Both the position numbers and the translations under genes were made by a program. The notes beneath the pieces were generated by a model that saw only the letters and a list, made by a program, of their open reading frames with translations, was not told the DNA's origin and did no database searches. From Schizochytrium sp. CCTCC M209059 (taxonomy: Eukaryota; Sar; Bigyra; Thraustochytrida; Thraustochytriidae), in the NCBI GenBank assembly GCA_000818945.1, contig KN805370.1, positions 1 to 64,000 of the forward strand: DNA of 64,000 nt, given 5' to 3'. Each line of letters starts with the position of its first letter. The first letter of the stretch is position 1. Of this stretch, positions 37,926-46,593 are shown piece after piece.

Positions 37926-39962
37926 TTATACGAGGGAAAAGACAGCAGGGACGTCGTCGACCTCGACCTCGGCCTTGTCTGGAGCGACAAAGTTGAGCGC
38001 CACCGCGCGCCGCTTTTGACCCCGACGCAACTCCTGATCAAAAAGAGACTTGTACGTGATGGCAACAAAATCGTCGAGCGGGACCGGAGGCTGGATCTTC
38101 TTGCTCTCCATACTAGCCTTGATCTCCGTCTCGAAAATGGAGTGCACTAGACTTGCCACCTTGGGGCAGTAGTGCTTCGACAGCGCCTGAATTTCCCACA
38201 AGCACGAGTCCACCGCGCCGCACTTTGAAGGGTCTTGCTCGTCGATATCAAAGGGATCTTCCGTGACTTCCGAGGTCATAAGCGCGCCCAGCGTTTCGCC
38301 CAGTTTGCGCTTCTTCATATTTGCAGTCGTCGCCGTCGTCTTCTTTTTCTGCTGTGAGCCCTTGGTAGCCGTCTTATCTGAATCCTTGGACTCTTCGTTG
38401 CCACCATCTTCCTCGTTTTCGCTCTCGCTCTCGCTCTGATCCTCGTTGTCGCCGCCCACCGGTCCAAGGGCAAGACGCAAAGAGGCTTCCTTGATGGCAT
38501 CAATCTTGGCGCGCTTGTCAAAGTCCGCGTCCTCCTCGACACGCTCGCCACGTTCACGCTTAAGCTCCGTTGCCGTCGGGCGGTGCAAAAGCGTCAAACA
38601 CGTTGGATGGCGCTTGAGCAAATTACCAATGAGGACCACCGCAAACATGGCACCGCTCGGTGGCGCATACAATGCCAAACGCGCAATACGCTTGGCAAAG
38701 GCAGCCACCAGGTACGAAGCCAAGTGGGTCGACGCCATCACGCGACTGAGCAGCTCGAAAAACTGCGCGCGGTGCTTGACGTGAAAAGTATCGTGGTCCA
38801 GCAACCGGTAGAGCTTGGGGTAAAAGTCAGGATAGTCCAAGTGGTGCTCCATCATGAGCTGAAAAAGCGAGTTAAGCGCCAGCATTGCCGTCGGGCCGCG
38901 CTGCTCGTACGCGTCCGTGAGAAAGTCGCTCAGCAAGAGCGGATCTTGCAGGTACGGGACCACACGCTTCGGCAGACACACGAGAACACGCCTGTAGACG
39001 CGCTGGGAAAAGTCGCCGAGCTGCAAAAAGGCGAGCCACGCGCCCTGGAACGCGCGTCGGTGCAACTTGGCAGCGCGCTTGTTTGCACCCTTCACACGAG
39101 GCACCCACGCCTTGGTCGAGTCCTTGAAATCATCTGCGTCGACCTCGGAGGGCGTTGCGTACAAGAGATCAAAGACGTTCTCGCCCAAAACATCGCGATC
39201 AATACTGCGTGGAATCTCTGCAAGAGCGGCAAATCCACCCACAGGTTTCGGCTCCAGCTCGTCTTGATCCGTGCCTGCGTTGCTGTCTTCCTCTTCGTTG
39301 TCCTCATCGTTGAGAGCATTTGGTCGCTGCTTGCTCTGCGCAGCGCAAATGCGCTGCACTGCCACCAACGTGTAGTAACGTACGTCCGTGTAGGAAACAA
39401 TGTACTCGTCGCGAAGGGTGCGCAAGAGCTGGCTCTCCAAACCGCCTGCAATGGGGGCCTCCACAAGTGAGCGCACGACAAAGGTATACAGCTCGACGCC
39501 AAAGGTTGCCGTCGTTGCCCCGCTGGCAGCCGCATCTCGCTGCACCAGGTGCATGAGGGTTCGCAAGGCCGCCACCTGGTACGTGTCCTTTTCGTGCCGA
39601 AGCCACGCAGCCAAGAGCTTGCAGTACGTCACGTACTTTTCGCGAAGCCATCGTGTAAACTTGAGAACTTTGTCCTTTTTGGCGGCCTCTTCCGCAGTCT
39701 CTTGGTCATCATCCTCGTCTCCCTCTTCCATGCCGCGTCTGCGCTTGCCTGTCTGGGTCTGGCACAGATCACCCTGTTCCAGAAATCGTGAAAATGTGCG
39801 TCGCAGCGCATGCATGGCTGTGAGCGCCTCGGAGCTGTTTCCCTCGTCATCGTCATCGTCATCTTCACGCATCGTCCGCAAGAGTTTCACGACATTGTTC
39901 ACGCTACTCACGCCGCCCTCGCGGACGTCCTCCTCGAGCGCCCGCACGCGGGACTGCGCCAT
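37926..39962 (-). CDS. NOC4: Nucleolar complex protein 4 (Noc4, CBF/Mak21 family)
   Basis: The ATG at 39962 (A at -3, G at +4) gives 678 residues. The N-terminal half is helical with acidic inserts. The CBF/Mak21 domain lies near 320-460, with LLSDFLTDAYEQRG, LDYPDFYPKLYRLL, FHVKHRAQFFELLSRVM and AAFAKRIARLAL, all close to Noc4 proteins. A charged low-complexity insert (about 490-570) precedes DPFDIDEQDPSKC and a helix typical of the Noc4 C-terminus. Noc4 pairs with Nop14 in the small-subunit processome and is needed for 40S pre-ribosome maturation. CCTTG repeats sit directly upstream of the start. It is divergent from the UbiA-like gene. Confidence 0.93.
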   Translation of the reverse strand: MAQSRVRALEEDVREGGVSSVNNVVKLLRTMREDDDDDDEGNSSEALTAMHALRRTFSRFLEQGDLCQTQTGKRRRGMEEGDEDDDQETAEEAAKKDKVLKFTRWLREKYVTYCKLLAAWLRHEKDTYQVAALRTLMHLVQRDAAASGATTATFGVELYTFVVRSLVEAPIAGGLESQLLRTLRDEYIVSYTDVRYYTLVAVQRICAAQSKQRPNALNDEDNEEEDSNAGTDQDELEPKPVGGFAALAEIPRSIDRDVLGENVFDLLYATPSEVDADDFKDSTKAWVPRVKGANKRAAKLHRRAFQGAWLAFLQLGDFSQRVYRRVLVCLPKRVVPYLQDPLLLSDFLTDAYEQRGPTAMLALNSLFQLMMEHHLDYPDFYPKLYRLLDHDTFHVKHRAQFFELLSRVMASTHLASYLVAAFAKRIARLALYAPPSGAMFAVVLIGNLLKRHPTCLTLLHRPTATELKRERGERVEEDADFDKRAKIDAIKEASLRLALGPVGGDNEDQSESESENEEDGGNEESKDSDKTATKGSQQKKKTTATTANMKKRKLGETLGALMTSEVTEDPFDIDEQDPSKCGAVDSCLWEIQALSKHYCPKVASLVHSIFETEIKASMESKKIQPPVPLDDFVAITYKSLFDQELRRGQKRRAVALNFVAPDKAEVEVDDVPAVFSLV

Positions 39963-40798
39963 GCTTGTCGTGCCTTGTCTTGTCTTGCCTTGCCTTGCCT
40001 TGCCTTGCCTTGATTTGCCTGGTTTGCGTCTCTTCCGTTCCTCTCCGTGCGCCCGCGACCTCGACTTTTAGGCCGTCTCTGCGCTGCTGCCCTTCCCCTG
40101 CCCGCGCGCGACCTGCTGTCGCGCTTGCTTTGCTGAGTTCTGCGAGCGAGTCCCCCGCGGCGCTGGTTGGTGGCCACGCCCGCCACCTCTTTGCTTTTTA
40201 TTTTCGTGCACGATAGCTTTTGCAATAACAATGAAAACATGAATAAAAAAATAAAAATAAAAATAAAAATAAAAATTGCAATCGATCACAATGAACAAAA
40301 GAATGCAAAGCAAAGCAAAGCAAAGCAAAGCAAAGCAAAGCAAAGCAAAACAGACAACGATCTGGGGCTACGAGGCCTACCTCACCTCACCTCACCTCAC
40401 CTCACCTCACCTTTAGCATGTACGCATAGGCGGTGGGCGAGACGCTTGCCTGCCTGCGTGTCTGTCTACGCCTCCGTTTTCTAAGCTTTTCTCGTACAGC
40501 ACCCGCGTCAACTTTGCTCAAGTCGTGAGTGACAACACCTCCGTCCCTGGAGCCGCGGCAAATTAGCTCGCGAACTGAAAAGCTTTCCTTCTTTTTCCTC
40601 TTCCTTTCTCCCTTACTTTCTTGTGCGACGACAAGTCTCGTCGGCATTTTTGAAGAATAACAGAGACTTACTTGCAGGGCCTTTCTGTTGTCTTGCACGA
40701 CATTCAACAAGTCTCATCGACTTTATCGACTCATATCAGGGCTTTGTGGGCGACTATAATTCCCAATACATTTCGTTGGGGAAACGAAAGAGGAGAAA
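39963..40798. other. Divergent region with four pentamer microsatellites
   Basis: Going left to right it holds CTTGT/CCTTG units (39965-40013), AAAAT units (40243-40276), CAAAG units (40303-40349) and CCTCA units (40379-40411). All have a 5-bp period. It must hold the Noc4 and UbiA-like promoters. Confidence 0.85.
40402..40647 (-). CDS. Doubtful small open frame or first exon
   Basis: An ATG at 40647 (A at -3) opens an 81-residue basic frame (SFSVRELICRGSRDGGVVTH, then an Arg-rich helix) that runs into the CCTCA array, read here as GGTGA units. These create many donor-like GGTGAG sites. No family is recognised. It may be chance, or exon 1 of an unannotated gene. Confidence 0.2.
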   Translation of the reverse strand: MPTRLVVAQESKGERKRKKKESFSVRELICRGSRDGGVVTHDLSKVDAGAVREKLRKRRRRQTRRQASVSPTAYAYMLKVR

Positions 40799-41713
40799 AT
40801 GAACACGTCGTCTTTAAGAACAAAGACAACGTTCGGGGCTCGCAAGCTTATCGAGGCTTCCAGACCAGGGTTTTGGATTATTACGATTTGGTGCTACGCG
40901 GTTGGAATGCAAGGGCAGGCCATGCGACTCGCAAGTGCAGGCGACCCCTTCTTCTATATGGGTCTTATCTATGCGAGCTTTCCCGTCAACGCTCTGCTGT
41001 ACGCCTGGAATGATCTCGGCGACGGCGCCCTCGATCAAGCAAATCCGCGCAAAGGACCGTACCTCTTGGGCGCAGTGTATACAAACGAAGAGCAGGTGCG
41101 CCAAGTCTTTTTCGCGGCGCTCGGCCTGAATCTTGGAATTCTCCTCTTCTTTGCAGTAGTCTGTGGACCGATGCTTATCGGCATCTGGTGGGCTGCCGCC
41201 TGCGCCACCAATTACACGTACAACAACTACCCGTGCTGGCGAGAAGGCCCTCCTCCGCTCGATTTTGTTGGCCCACTCGGCTACATCTTGCTCATCCCAT
41301 TTGCCGCCATCGTCAATGGCCTGGAATTTCCAGCATTGTCCACCCTTTTGTTCCACATTTTCATGGTTCTACGCTCACAACTTTGGGGCCAAATCATCGA
41401 CTTGGGCCCAGACGCCCGTGCGCAACGACAAACGACAGCCGTGGCGCTAGGTATTCGAGGCGCCCGGGGACTCCTTGTCCTCTTGCAGCTTTGTGAGCTC
41501 TTCGTTGCAATCTTCGGCGTGCAAAATACCTACGTTGTGGCTTTTTCGGCACTCAGTATGGCTACCGCTCTTCTCGAATTCTTCGTGTATCCGAATCGAG
41601 CCCCTTCGCTTCATGAGGCGGCACTCACAGGTGCGCTCATGACTCCAGCGGCGGCCGTACTTCTTCTTCACGTGCTCTTCACACCCGCCGGTGAACGCGC
41701 GCCATTTACATAA
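40799..41713 (+). CDS. UbiA-family prenyltransferase-like membrane protein
   Basis: The ATG at 40799 (A at -3) gives 304 residues with about eight hydrophobic helices. The first aspartate-rich motif is YAWNDLGDGALD (Asn71-Asp72, Asp75, Asp79) and the second is DLGPDARAQRQTTAVALG near 201-218, in the order and spacing of the UbiA superfamily. These motifs bind Mg2+ and the prenyl diphosphate. Known members make ubiquinone, menaquinone, haem O, chlorophyll, archaeal lipids or carotenoid derivatives. This one does not match COQ2 or COX10 closely by eye, so the acceptor is unknown. No clear targeting peptide is seen. It converges with the YccF-domain gene 83 bp away. Confidence 0.75.
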   Translation: MNTSSLRTKTTFGARKLIEASRPGFWIITIWCYAVGMQGQAMRLASAGDPFFYMGLIYASFPVNALLYAWNDLGDGALDQANPRKGPYLLGAVYTNEEQVRQVFFAALGLNLGILLFFAVVCGPMLIGIWWAAACATNYTYNNYPCWREGPPPLDFVGPLGYILLIPFAAIVNGLEFPALSTLLFHIFMVLRSQLWGQIIDLGPDARAQRQTTAVALGIRGARGLLVLLQLCELFVAIFGVQNTYVVAFSALSMATALLEFFVYPNRAPSLHEAALTGALMTPAAAVLLLHVLFTPAGERAPFT

Positions 41714-41718
41714 CGAAT

Positions 41719-41746
41719 CAGGCTCAGGCTCAGGCTCAGGCTCAGA
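41719..41746. repeat. GGCTCA hexamer microsatellite
   Basis: About five CAGGCT/GGCTCA units lie just after the stop of the UbiA-like gene, in the short convergent spacer. Confidence 0.9.
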
Positions 41747-41796
41747 TCCAGGCTTTAGCCCAAGCTCAATTTTAACCAATCAATGTTTGCAAAATC

Positions 41797-42495
41797 CTAT
41801 GGGTAGGCGTTACTCGACTTGGCGTACTGCCCAGAGTAGCCATTGGCATCTCCGCTGCGCACAGCCGTTGCATATGCCGCCGCACCCGGAGCTTTCTTCT
41901 TCGCGCCACGACCGTTGTCATAATGATCATACTGACGGTCACCATACATGTTGTCATTGTCGTACATGTCAGTACGAAGATGCGTCGTCTCCTCGTGGCG
42001 CGACACGCGCTCAAAGACACCATGCGAGCCAAAGGGACACAAGGCCAGCTGCGCAAGCTTAAAGTGCTGGTACGAAAAAATAATGCCGTAACATGTGCAG
42101 GCGCAGAGAATGCCCGCAAGAATGTGAAAGGCCAGCATGATTAGACCAATTGGCAAAAAGAGAATGTTGCCCACCACATTGCCCAGGCCCGCACACCTGT
42201 ACTCATTCCATTCCGCTTCCACGGACATGCCAAAGGGAAAGAGGGCCACCTTTGAAATCTTGAGCAGCTGCCATCCGAATGGGGACAGCACAATTGTGGC
42301 CATGAGCAAGAGCCCGAGAACTGCGTAAATGGCTGCCACCACGGCGCCTCCGGCGAGCCAGATCCACAAAAAGTTACCAACCCAGGTCACCGGCGTGCGC
42401 TGGTCCTCTCGCGTCTCGTACGTGACCGTCCGCGTTTCGTGTTGAACGCGCATGGGCGCTGCCGCTGCCACAGGTATAGCCTCCTCTAGACTCAT
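41797..42495 (-). CDS. YccF-domain (DUF307) membrane protein
   Basis: The ATG at 42495 (A at -3) gives 232 residues. The frame stays open upstream through a 49-N gap to 42684, but that part is low-complexity proline and unlikely coding. Residues about 40-150 hold two copies of the YccF-type pattern: a hydrophobic helix followed by SPFGWQLLKISKVALFPFG, and a second helix pair ending in FKLAQLALCPFG. The family is typical of bacterial inner membranes and has no established function. The C-terminal 70 residues are soluble and rich in Tyr, Asp and Asn. The cytosolic tail could be an interaction or phosphorylation region. Membrane protein is certain; role is unknown. Confidence 0.75.
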   Translation of the reverse strand: MSLEEAIPVAAAAPMRVQHETRTVTYETREDQRTPVTWVGNFLWIWLAGGAVVAAIYAVLGLLLMATIVLSPFGWQLLKISKVALFPFGMSVEAEWNEYRCAGLGNVVGNILFLPIGLIMLAFHILAGILCACTCYGIIFSYQHFKLAQLALCPFGSHGVFERVSRHEETTHLRTDMYDNDNMYGDRQYDHYDNGRGAKKKAPGAAAYATAVRSGDANGYSGQYAKSSNAYP

Positions 42496-43036
42496 CTTGC
42501 TTATGCGAGACGAAAGAGGGCCCCTGCTAGCGTACTTGTGCTGCTTGGCGCGAAGAAGGTGAGGCGGCGGCAGCGGCGGCAGAGGTGGGGGCGGGTGCCG
42601 GGGNNNNNNNNNNNNNNNNNNNNNNNNNNNNNNNNNNNNNNNNNNNNNNNNNCTCCACGAATCGATGGAGTTCTGTAACTTCAAAGTCTCCGTCCCCGGG
42701 CCTGCTGTCTTGGCAATCTTCCGCCCATTGGTAACGGTAACCGCGTCAACCGCAGAAACGGTAGGGTATGAAACGTCTAGAAACCGTCAAAAACAAAACT
42801 GTATTCATAACGAATAAATGCCCTCTTTCGAGCGAGTGACTCGGAGCAAGTGAGGAATTAATAATAAGCACGGCCTGCAAGCATGGAAGCAAGCAGACAA
42901 ACAAACAGGTTAGGCGTGCACACGCTCTTTGAACAAAACATAGAAAGCTAGACTGTACAACGGGTAGTACGCGCGAGCGCGCGCGTGCGCACGACCCGTG
43001 CCGCCGCTGCAGGTTAGCGGAGGCAAGCAAGACAAG
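42496..43036. other. Divergent spacer with assembly gap
   Basis: It includes the run of Ns (42604-42652) and the promoters of two divergent small genes. A GGTAACGGTAACC block lies near 42730. I see no gene. Confidence 0.5.
42604..42652. other. Assembly gap of 49 Ns
   Basis: Forty-nine unknown bases interrupt a GC-rich, GGT/GGC-rich stretch upstream of the YccF-domain gene. The flanks suggest an unresolved low-complexity repeat. Confidence 1.
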
Positions 43037-43243
43037 ATGTCGACAAAGAGCAGAAACGGTACGGACGTGGCGGAGACAACGCGCGTCTTCAAGTCCTTCG
43101 GGGCGCTGCTCGTCTACGCGGGGTGCTTGTACACTGTCCTGCAAAACGAGCACTGGACGACGGTCGACCGCTACGGCAACGTTGCCCTTCTTACCTTTCT
43201 ACTCATTACCTTTATCGCCTACGTGTACACAGTACCAGGTTAG
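43037..43243 (+). CDS. Small two-helix membrane protein, unknown
   Basis: The ATG at 43037 (A at -3) gives 68 residues. Two hydrophobic segments, about 22-38 (FGALLVYAGCLYTVL) and 48-66 (VALLTFLLITFIAYVYTV), flank a short polar loop with NEHWTTVDRYGN. I do not recognise it. It has the size and shape of small subunits of ER membrane complexes, but no motif ties it to one. The coding look is fair and the start context good. It converges with the MORN gene. Confidence 0.55.
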   Translation: MSTKSRNGTDVAETTRVFKSFGALLVYAGCLYTVLQNEHWTTVDRYGNVALLTFLLITFIAYVYTVPG

Positions 43244-43643
43244 AGCTTGCACCCAACGTAGTTCTCGCGATGTCACCGTCATGAACGCGTCGTCATATGA
43301 AAGGGTCCTTGTCAAGCTTTCTTGCACAGCTTGATCTTGCAAGCTCTGTCAATTTTTTTCTCTCCGGACGACACCAGCATTGCGCTACTCCGTCAAGAGG
43401 AAAAGATGACCAGACCAAACAACACTGAAACGCGCTCCTCTCCTCTGTTATTATTGATGCAAACTTGTACGACCAAGGCACATGCTGCTTTCAGAAGATG
43501 ACAATTTGTTGATGTAAAATTATACACGTAGTACTTTCACACACGATACATAGACGTGCCTGGCTGGTTGGTCAAAAGGGAGTGGTCACAATCTACTTCA
43601 AGTGATTGCCCCATCTGCCCTGGTGACATGCTTCGTTTAAAGA
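43244..43643. other. Convergent spacer
   Basis: Four hundred bases between converging genes. No repeat or gene is evident; it should hold both 3' untranslated regions. Confidence 0.5.
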
Positions 43644-46328
43644 TTAAAGACCGACGGGCGGTAGCGGCGGACGCGCAGGCGGACGTGGCGCATGCGAGTC
43701 TGATGGTGGTAAAGGCGGACGCCGAGGCGGATACGGAGGCCGCAACGGCGCGAGCGGCGGCGCAGTCATGGGTCGTTGCGGCGGAACCTTGGCGCGCAAC
43801 ATACTGCTGGATTTCGCTCGGTGCGCCATGCGGTTCCGCGCCCGCGGCGACGGCGTTCTCGGCAATCGCTCCTCTCCAACATCGAAAAGTCTATGCCCAC
43901 GTCCGTGTTCTTGACCTTGCCCATGTCCATTTCGTAAACCTGTACCCAGGGCGTCAGAGTCCCAAGTCATCTCGGAACCTGCCACACTTGGTGGTGGATG
44001 CGATGGCGGGGCCAGATACGACATTGTTGTCCCAGAATCGCTCTGCGTGTCGCCACGCTCAGATGCTAACGTGGACACTGTCGGCGGCGGCGGCGGGTGC
44101 ATTGGAGGATGCAACTCTCGCGGGTCCAGCGACGAGGCACCTCCGAGTGACGCACGGTTCCCGCGACCTTGACGCGAGCTTTCATGCATGGACGACGTTC
44201 CTCGGTGCAAGTCACCCCCAACTCGCGGTCCATGCTCGTCCCTTGCATTGTCGTTGTTCGCAATGAAATCATCACTATCCTCCTCCTCATCTTCCTCTTT
44301 TTCCTTTGCCTTATCCTCTGGCCCATACGAATGAGCTCTGTTCTTGTCGTAGCGAGGCGGCACTGCAGCATGCGCGTCTGCATCGTCCACGTCCCAGCCT
44401 CCGGCCTCGAATCCGGCAGCAAGTTCGCGCATCGACATGGCGGCTGGACCTGGGCCTGAGATCCCACGCGCAGGATTCAAACTCTTCCACAGCAAGGCAT
44501 ATTGCCTTGCGCTCAGCACCATATCCCCGTCGTCTTCGCCGTCAGTACTCCGGCCCTGGACACCAGCGTCTTTCAAAGCTTGCGTCCAAGCTGCTGTTGC
44601 TGCTGCTGTGGCTGCCTCATTTTCGTCTTCACCTTGTTGGTTGCCGCTTGTTGTCTTCAGACGCATTTGGCCCGCAAATTTGCTCGAGATGAAATCCCGA
44701 ATCGACAACAGCTTGCTCCCGGCCAAAGCAGGCGCTGAACCGGGCCGACGAGGGCCTCCGACACTATATTCCTCGTATTCGCCATCTTCGTCATCCTCGT
44801 CGCTATCTGTACCCTCAAGATCCTCGGAATTGCCCTTTCCTGAGGATCCAGTCCCGTGATGATTTTTGCGTTTCGTTGCAGTGGCAAAGGGACTTGGGAG
44901 ATACGAGCCTCCCTTTTTACGAAGGCGAGAAAGCGATGCCTGCATGGCGGCATGCGCCTCTGGGTTCGAAGGCGCACGCGGCACCGCCGGCGCCGCTGGC
45001 AGACTCTCGAGATCAGCTTCGCTGTCAGCGTAGGCTTCTCCACCATTCCTGGTAGGGTCGCCGCGATTGGCGTTGTCATCATCATGATCATTGTAATCAT
45101 CATCATTGTCACCATGTTCTCCTTCTTCCCCTTCCCCCTGCGATGAGAGCGACGATCTCTGGCTCATCGAGACGGAGTCCCACTCGTGGTCTCGCTTGCC
45201 ATGCCGGTGGTGGCGCTGACGCTGGTGCTGGTGCGATGGCAATGAGTTCGTCTTCCTTTCGCTTGCGTGATCGCCATCATCATCAATCTCACCTGCATCG
45301 CCACCATCCACAACGCTTTCTTGCCAGGTTGCTGTGGCAAACGACATGGTTTCGCTCGCAGCGCCATCATCGTCGGGCGGTGGCCGCGGCGCAGGGCGTC
45401 GAGGCACACGCGTCGGGCTGCCGTGCAAGGGCGAGGCAATCTTTCTTCGGTTGCTGCTACCGGTCCCATTCTCGCTCGTGTTCTCACGGGTCGTCCTCGC
45501 AGCGGTCGGCGATAAAGCGGCGGGATCTTCGATCGAGTCACCCTGGGTCTGCAGTTGCGTTTGCGCGGCCCCAGCCTTGGGAGCACGCTTGCAAGCCTCG
45601 TACAGATAGTCATCCACGTCAAGACCGAGCTCTTCCCTTGCAGCGACACACAACGCGTTGGCTTGAAGCGTTACATCGCGGACGCGCATGAGGAGCCCCT
45701 GCTGAACCTCTTCGCAAAAAGCCATTGCACCTTCTGCCGCGGCTTCTGCGGCCTCAATCACACCACAGAGCTCGGCGTCCTGGTCATCTCGCAGCGCAGA
45801 GAGCGCTCCAGAGACCCATTCGCCTCGCTTGGGGCCAGCGCTCGTGCTCACGCCCTCGATCGTTTTCTCCCCGAGCCCATGCGGCTTGCCGTCTTTGAAG
45901 GCGCCGACGTAGCAGTCGCCGTTGACAAAAAAGGTTTTCCCTAGGCCATTGCACCTGCCCTCGGAGAACTCCCCGCACGTGGTGTCTCCGGCAAGATTCT
46001 GGTACATGCCGCGTCCGCTCGGCGCGCCGCGCGCGTCAAAGTCGCCCACAAAGGAGGCCCCCGAGGGCCACAGTTTGCGGCCGGGGCCGCACGCGGCGTC
46101 TCCCTTGAAGACACCTTCGAAGCGCACGCCGGTGGTCTCCTGCTCCAGCGCGCCCACGCCCTCGCGCGCCCCGCGCCGCCACTCCCCGCGGTACAGCGCG
46201 CGCTCGCGCCCCAGCCGCGCCGCGCCCACGCCATCCCACCTGCCCTCGCGCCCCACCTCGCCCGCATGCGCGCCGCCAAGCCCGTCGCGCCGCGCCGAGA
46301 CCTCCGCGCCCGCGCGCGTGCGCCGCAT
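43644..46328 (-). CDS. MORN-repeat protein with long disordered tail
   Basis: The start is the ATG at 46328; the frame is open to 46517 without ATG. The protein has 894 residues. The first 170 residues hold about six MORN repeats with the G-x-G and Y/F-x-G-x-F pattern (for example GSFVGDF-like and CYVGAFKDGKPHGLG). A short helical region follows (about 175-240), with AEAAAEGAMAFCEEVQQGL. The rest is mostly disordered: Ser/Asp/His-rich, with DDGDHASERK and an acidic stretch, and a proline-rich end (RPPYPPRRPPLPP) that could bind SH3 or WW domains. MORN repeats bind lipids or serve as scaffolds at the cell cortex, basal bodies or junctions. No catalytic domain is present. It diverges from the sideroflexin gene. 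Confidence 0.82.
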   Translation of the reverse strand: MRRTRAGAEVSARRDGLGGAHAGEVGREGRWDGVGAARLGRERALYRGEWRRGAREGVGALEQETTGVRFEGVFKGDAACGPGRKLWPSGASFVGDFDARGAPSGRGMYQNLAGDTTCGEFSEGRCNGLGKTFFVNGDCYVGAFKDGKPHGLGEKTIEGVSTSAGPKRGEWVSGALSALRDDQDAELCGVIEAAEAAAEGAMAFCEEVQQGLLMRVRDVTLQANALCVAAREELGLDVDDYLYEACKRAPKAGAAQTQLQTQGDSIEDPAALSPTAARTTRENTSENGTGSSNRRKIASPLHGSPTRVPRRPAPRPPPDDDGAASETMSFATATWQESVVDGGDAGEIDDDGDHASERKTNSLPSHQHQRQRHHRHGKRDHEWDSVSMSQRSSLSSQGEGEEGEHGDNDDDYNDHDDDNANRGDPTRNGGEAYADSEADLESLPAAPAVPRAPSNPEAHAAMQASLSRLRKKGGSYLPSPFATATKRKNHHGTGSSGKGNSEDLEGTDSDEDDEDGEYEEYSVGGPRRPGSAPALAGSKLLSIRDFISSKFAGQMRLKTTSGNQQGEDENEAATAAATAAWTQALKDAGVQGRSTDGEDDGDMVLSARQYALLWKSLNPARGISGPGPAAMSMRELAAGFEAGGWDVDDADAHAAVPPRYDKNRAHSYGPEDKAKEKEEDEEEDSDDFIANNDNARDEHGPRVGGDLHRGTSSMHESSRQGRGNRASLGGASSLDPRELHPPMHPPPPPTVSTLASERGDTQSDSGTTMSYLAPPSHPPPSVAGSEMTWDSDALGTGLRNGHGQGQEHGRGHRLFDVGEERLPRTPSPRARNRMAHRAKSSSMLRAKVPPQRPMTAPPLAPLRPPYPPRRPPLPPSDSHAPRPPARPPLPPVGL

Positions 46329-46593
46329 GGCCCCTCCCGCCGCCGCCGCCGCCGCCGCCGCGCGCAAGGTCCGTCTGCTCGGCTGTTGCCGTTCTGCTCT
46401 GCTCTCTGCGCGACGGTGCTCGCTCGACTCTGGCCTTGCTTGCCTGCTTTGCTTTGCTTTGCTTTGCTTTGCTCTCGTGCAAGACTGACAGGAGTTGAGC
46501 TGGCTGATTTCGACCACCTCGCTTCAGGTCAAGCTTGATGAGAGCAACACGTGAGGCCAAAACAAAAGCACAAACGCACAAACGCACACAGCC
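46329..46593. promoter_or_regulatory. Short bidirectional promoter region
   Basis: Only 265 bp separate the MORN and sideroflexin start codons on opposite strands, so both promoters must lie here. It contains TTTGC units (46447-46473) and an A/C-rich stretch (46556-46590) that forms the sideroflexin leader. No TATA box is obvious. Confidence 0.6.

Noticed and set aside
42604..42684. Extension of the YccF-domain protein through the N gap
   Set aside because: The in-frame text is proline repeat plus unknown bases, and the ATG at 42495 has a good context.
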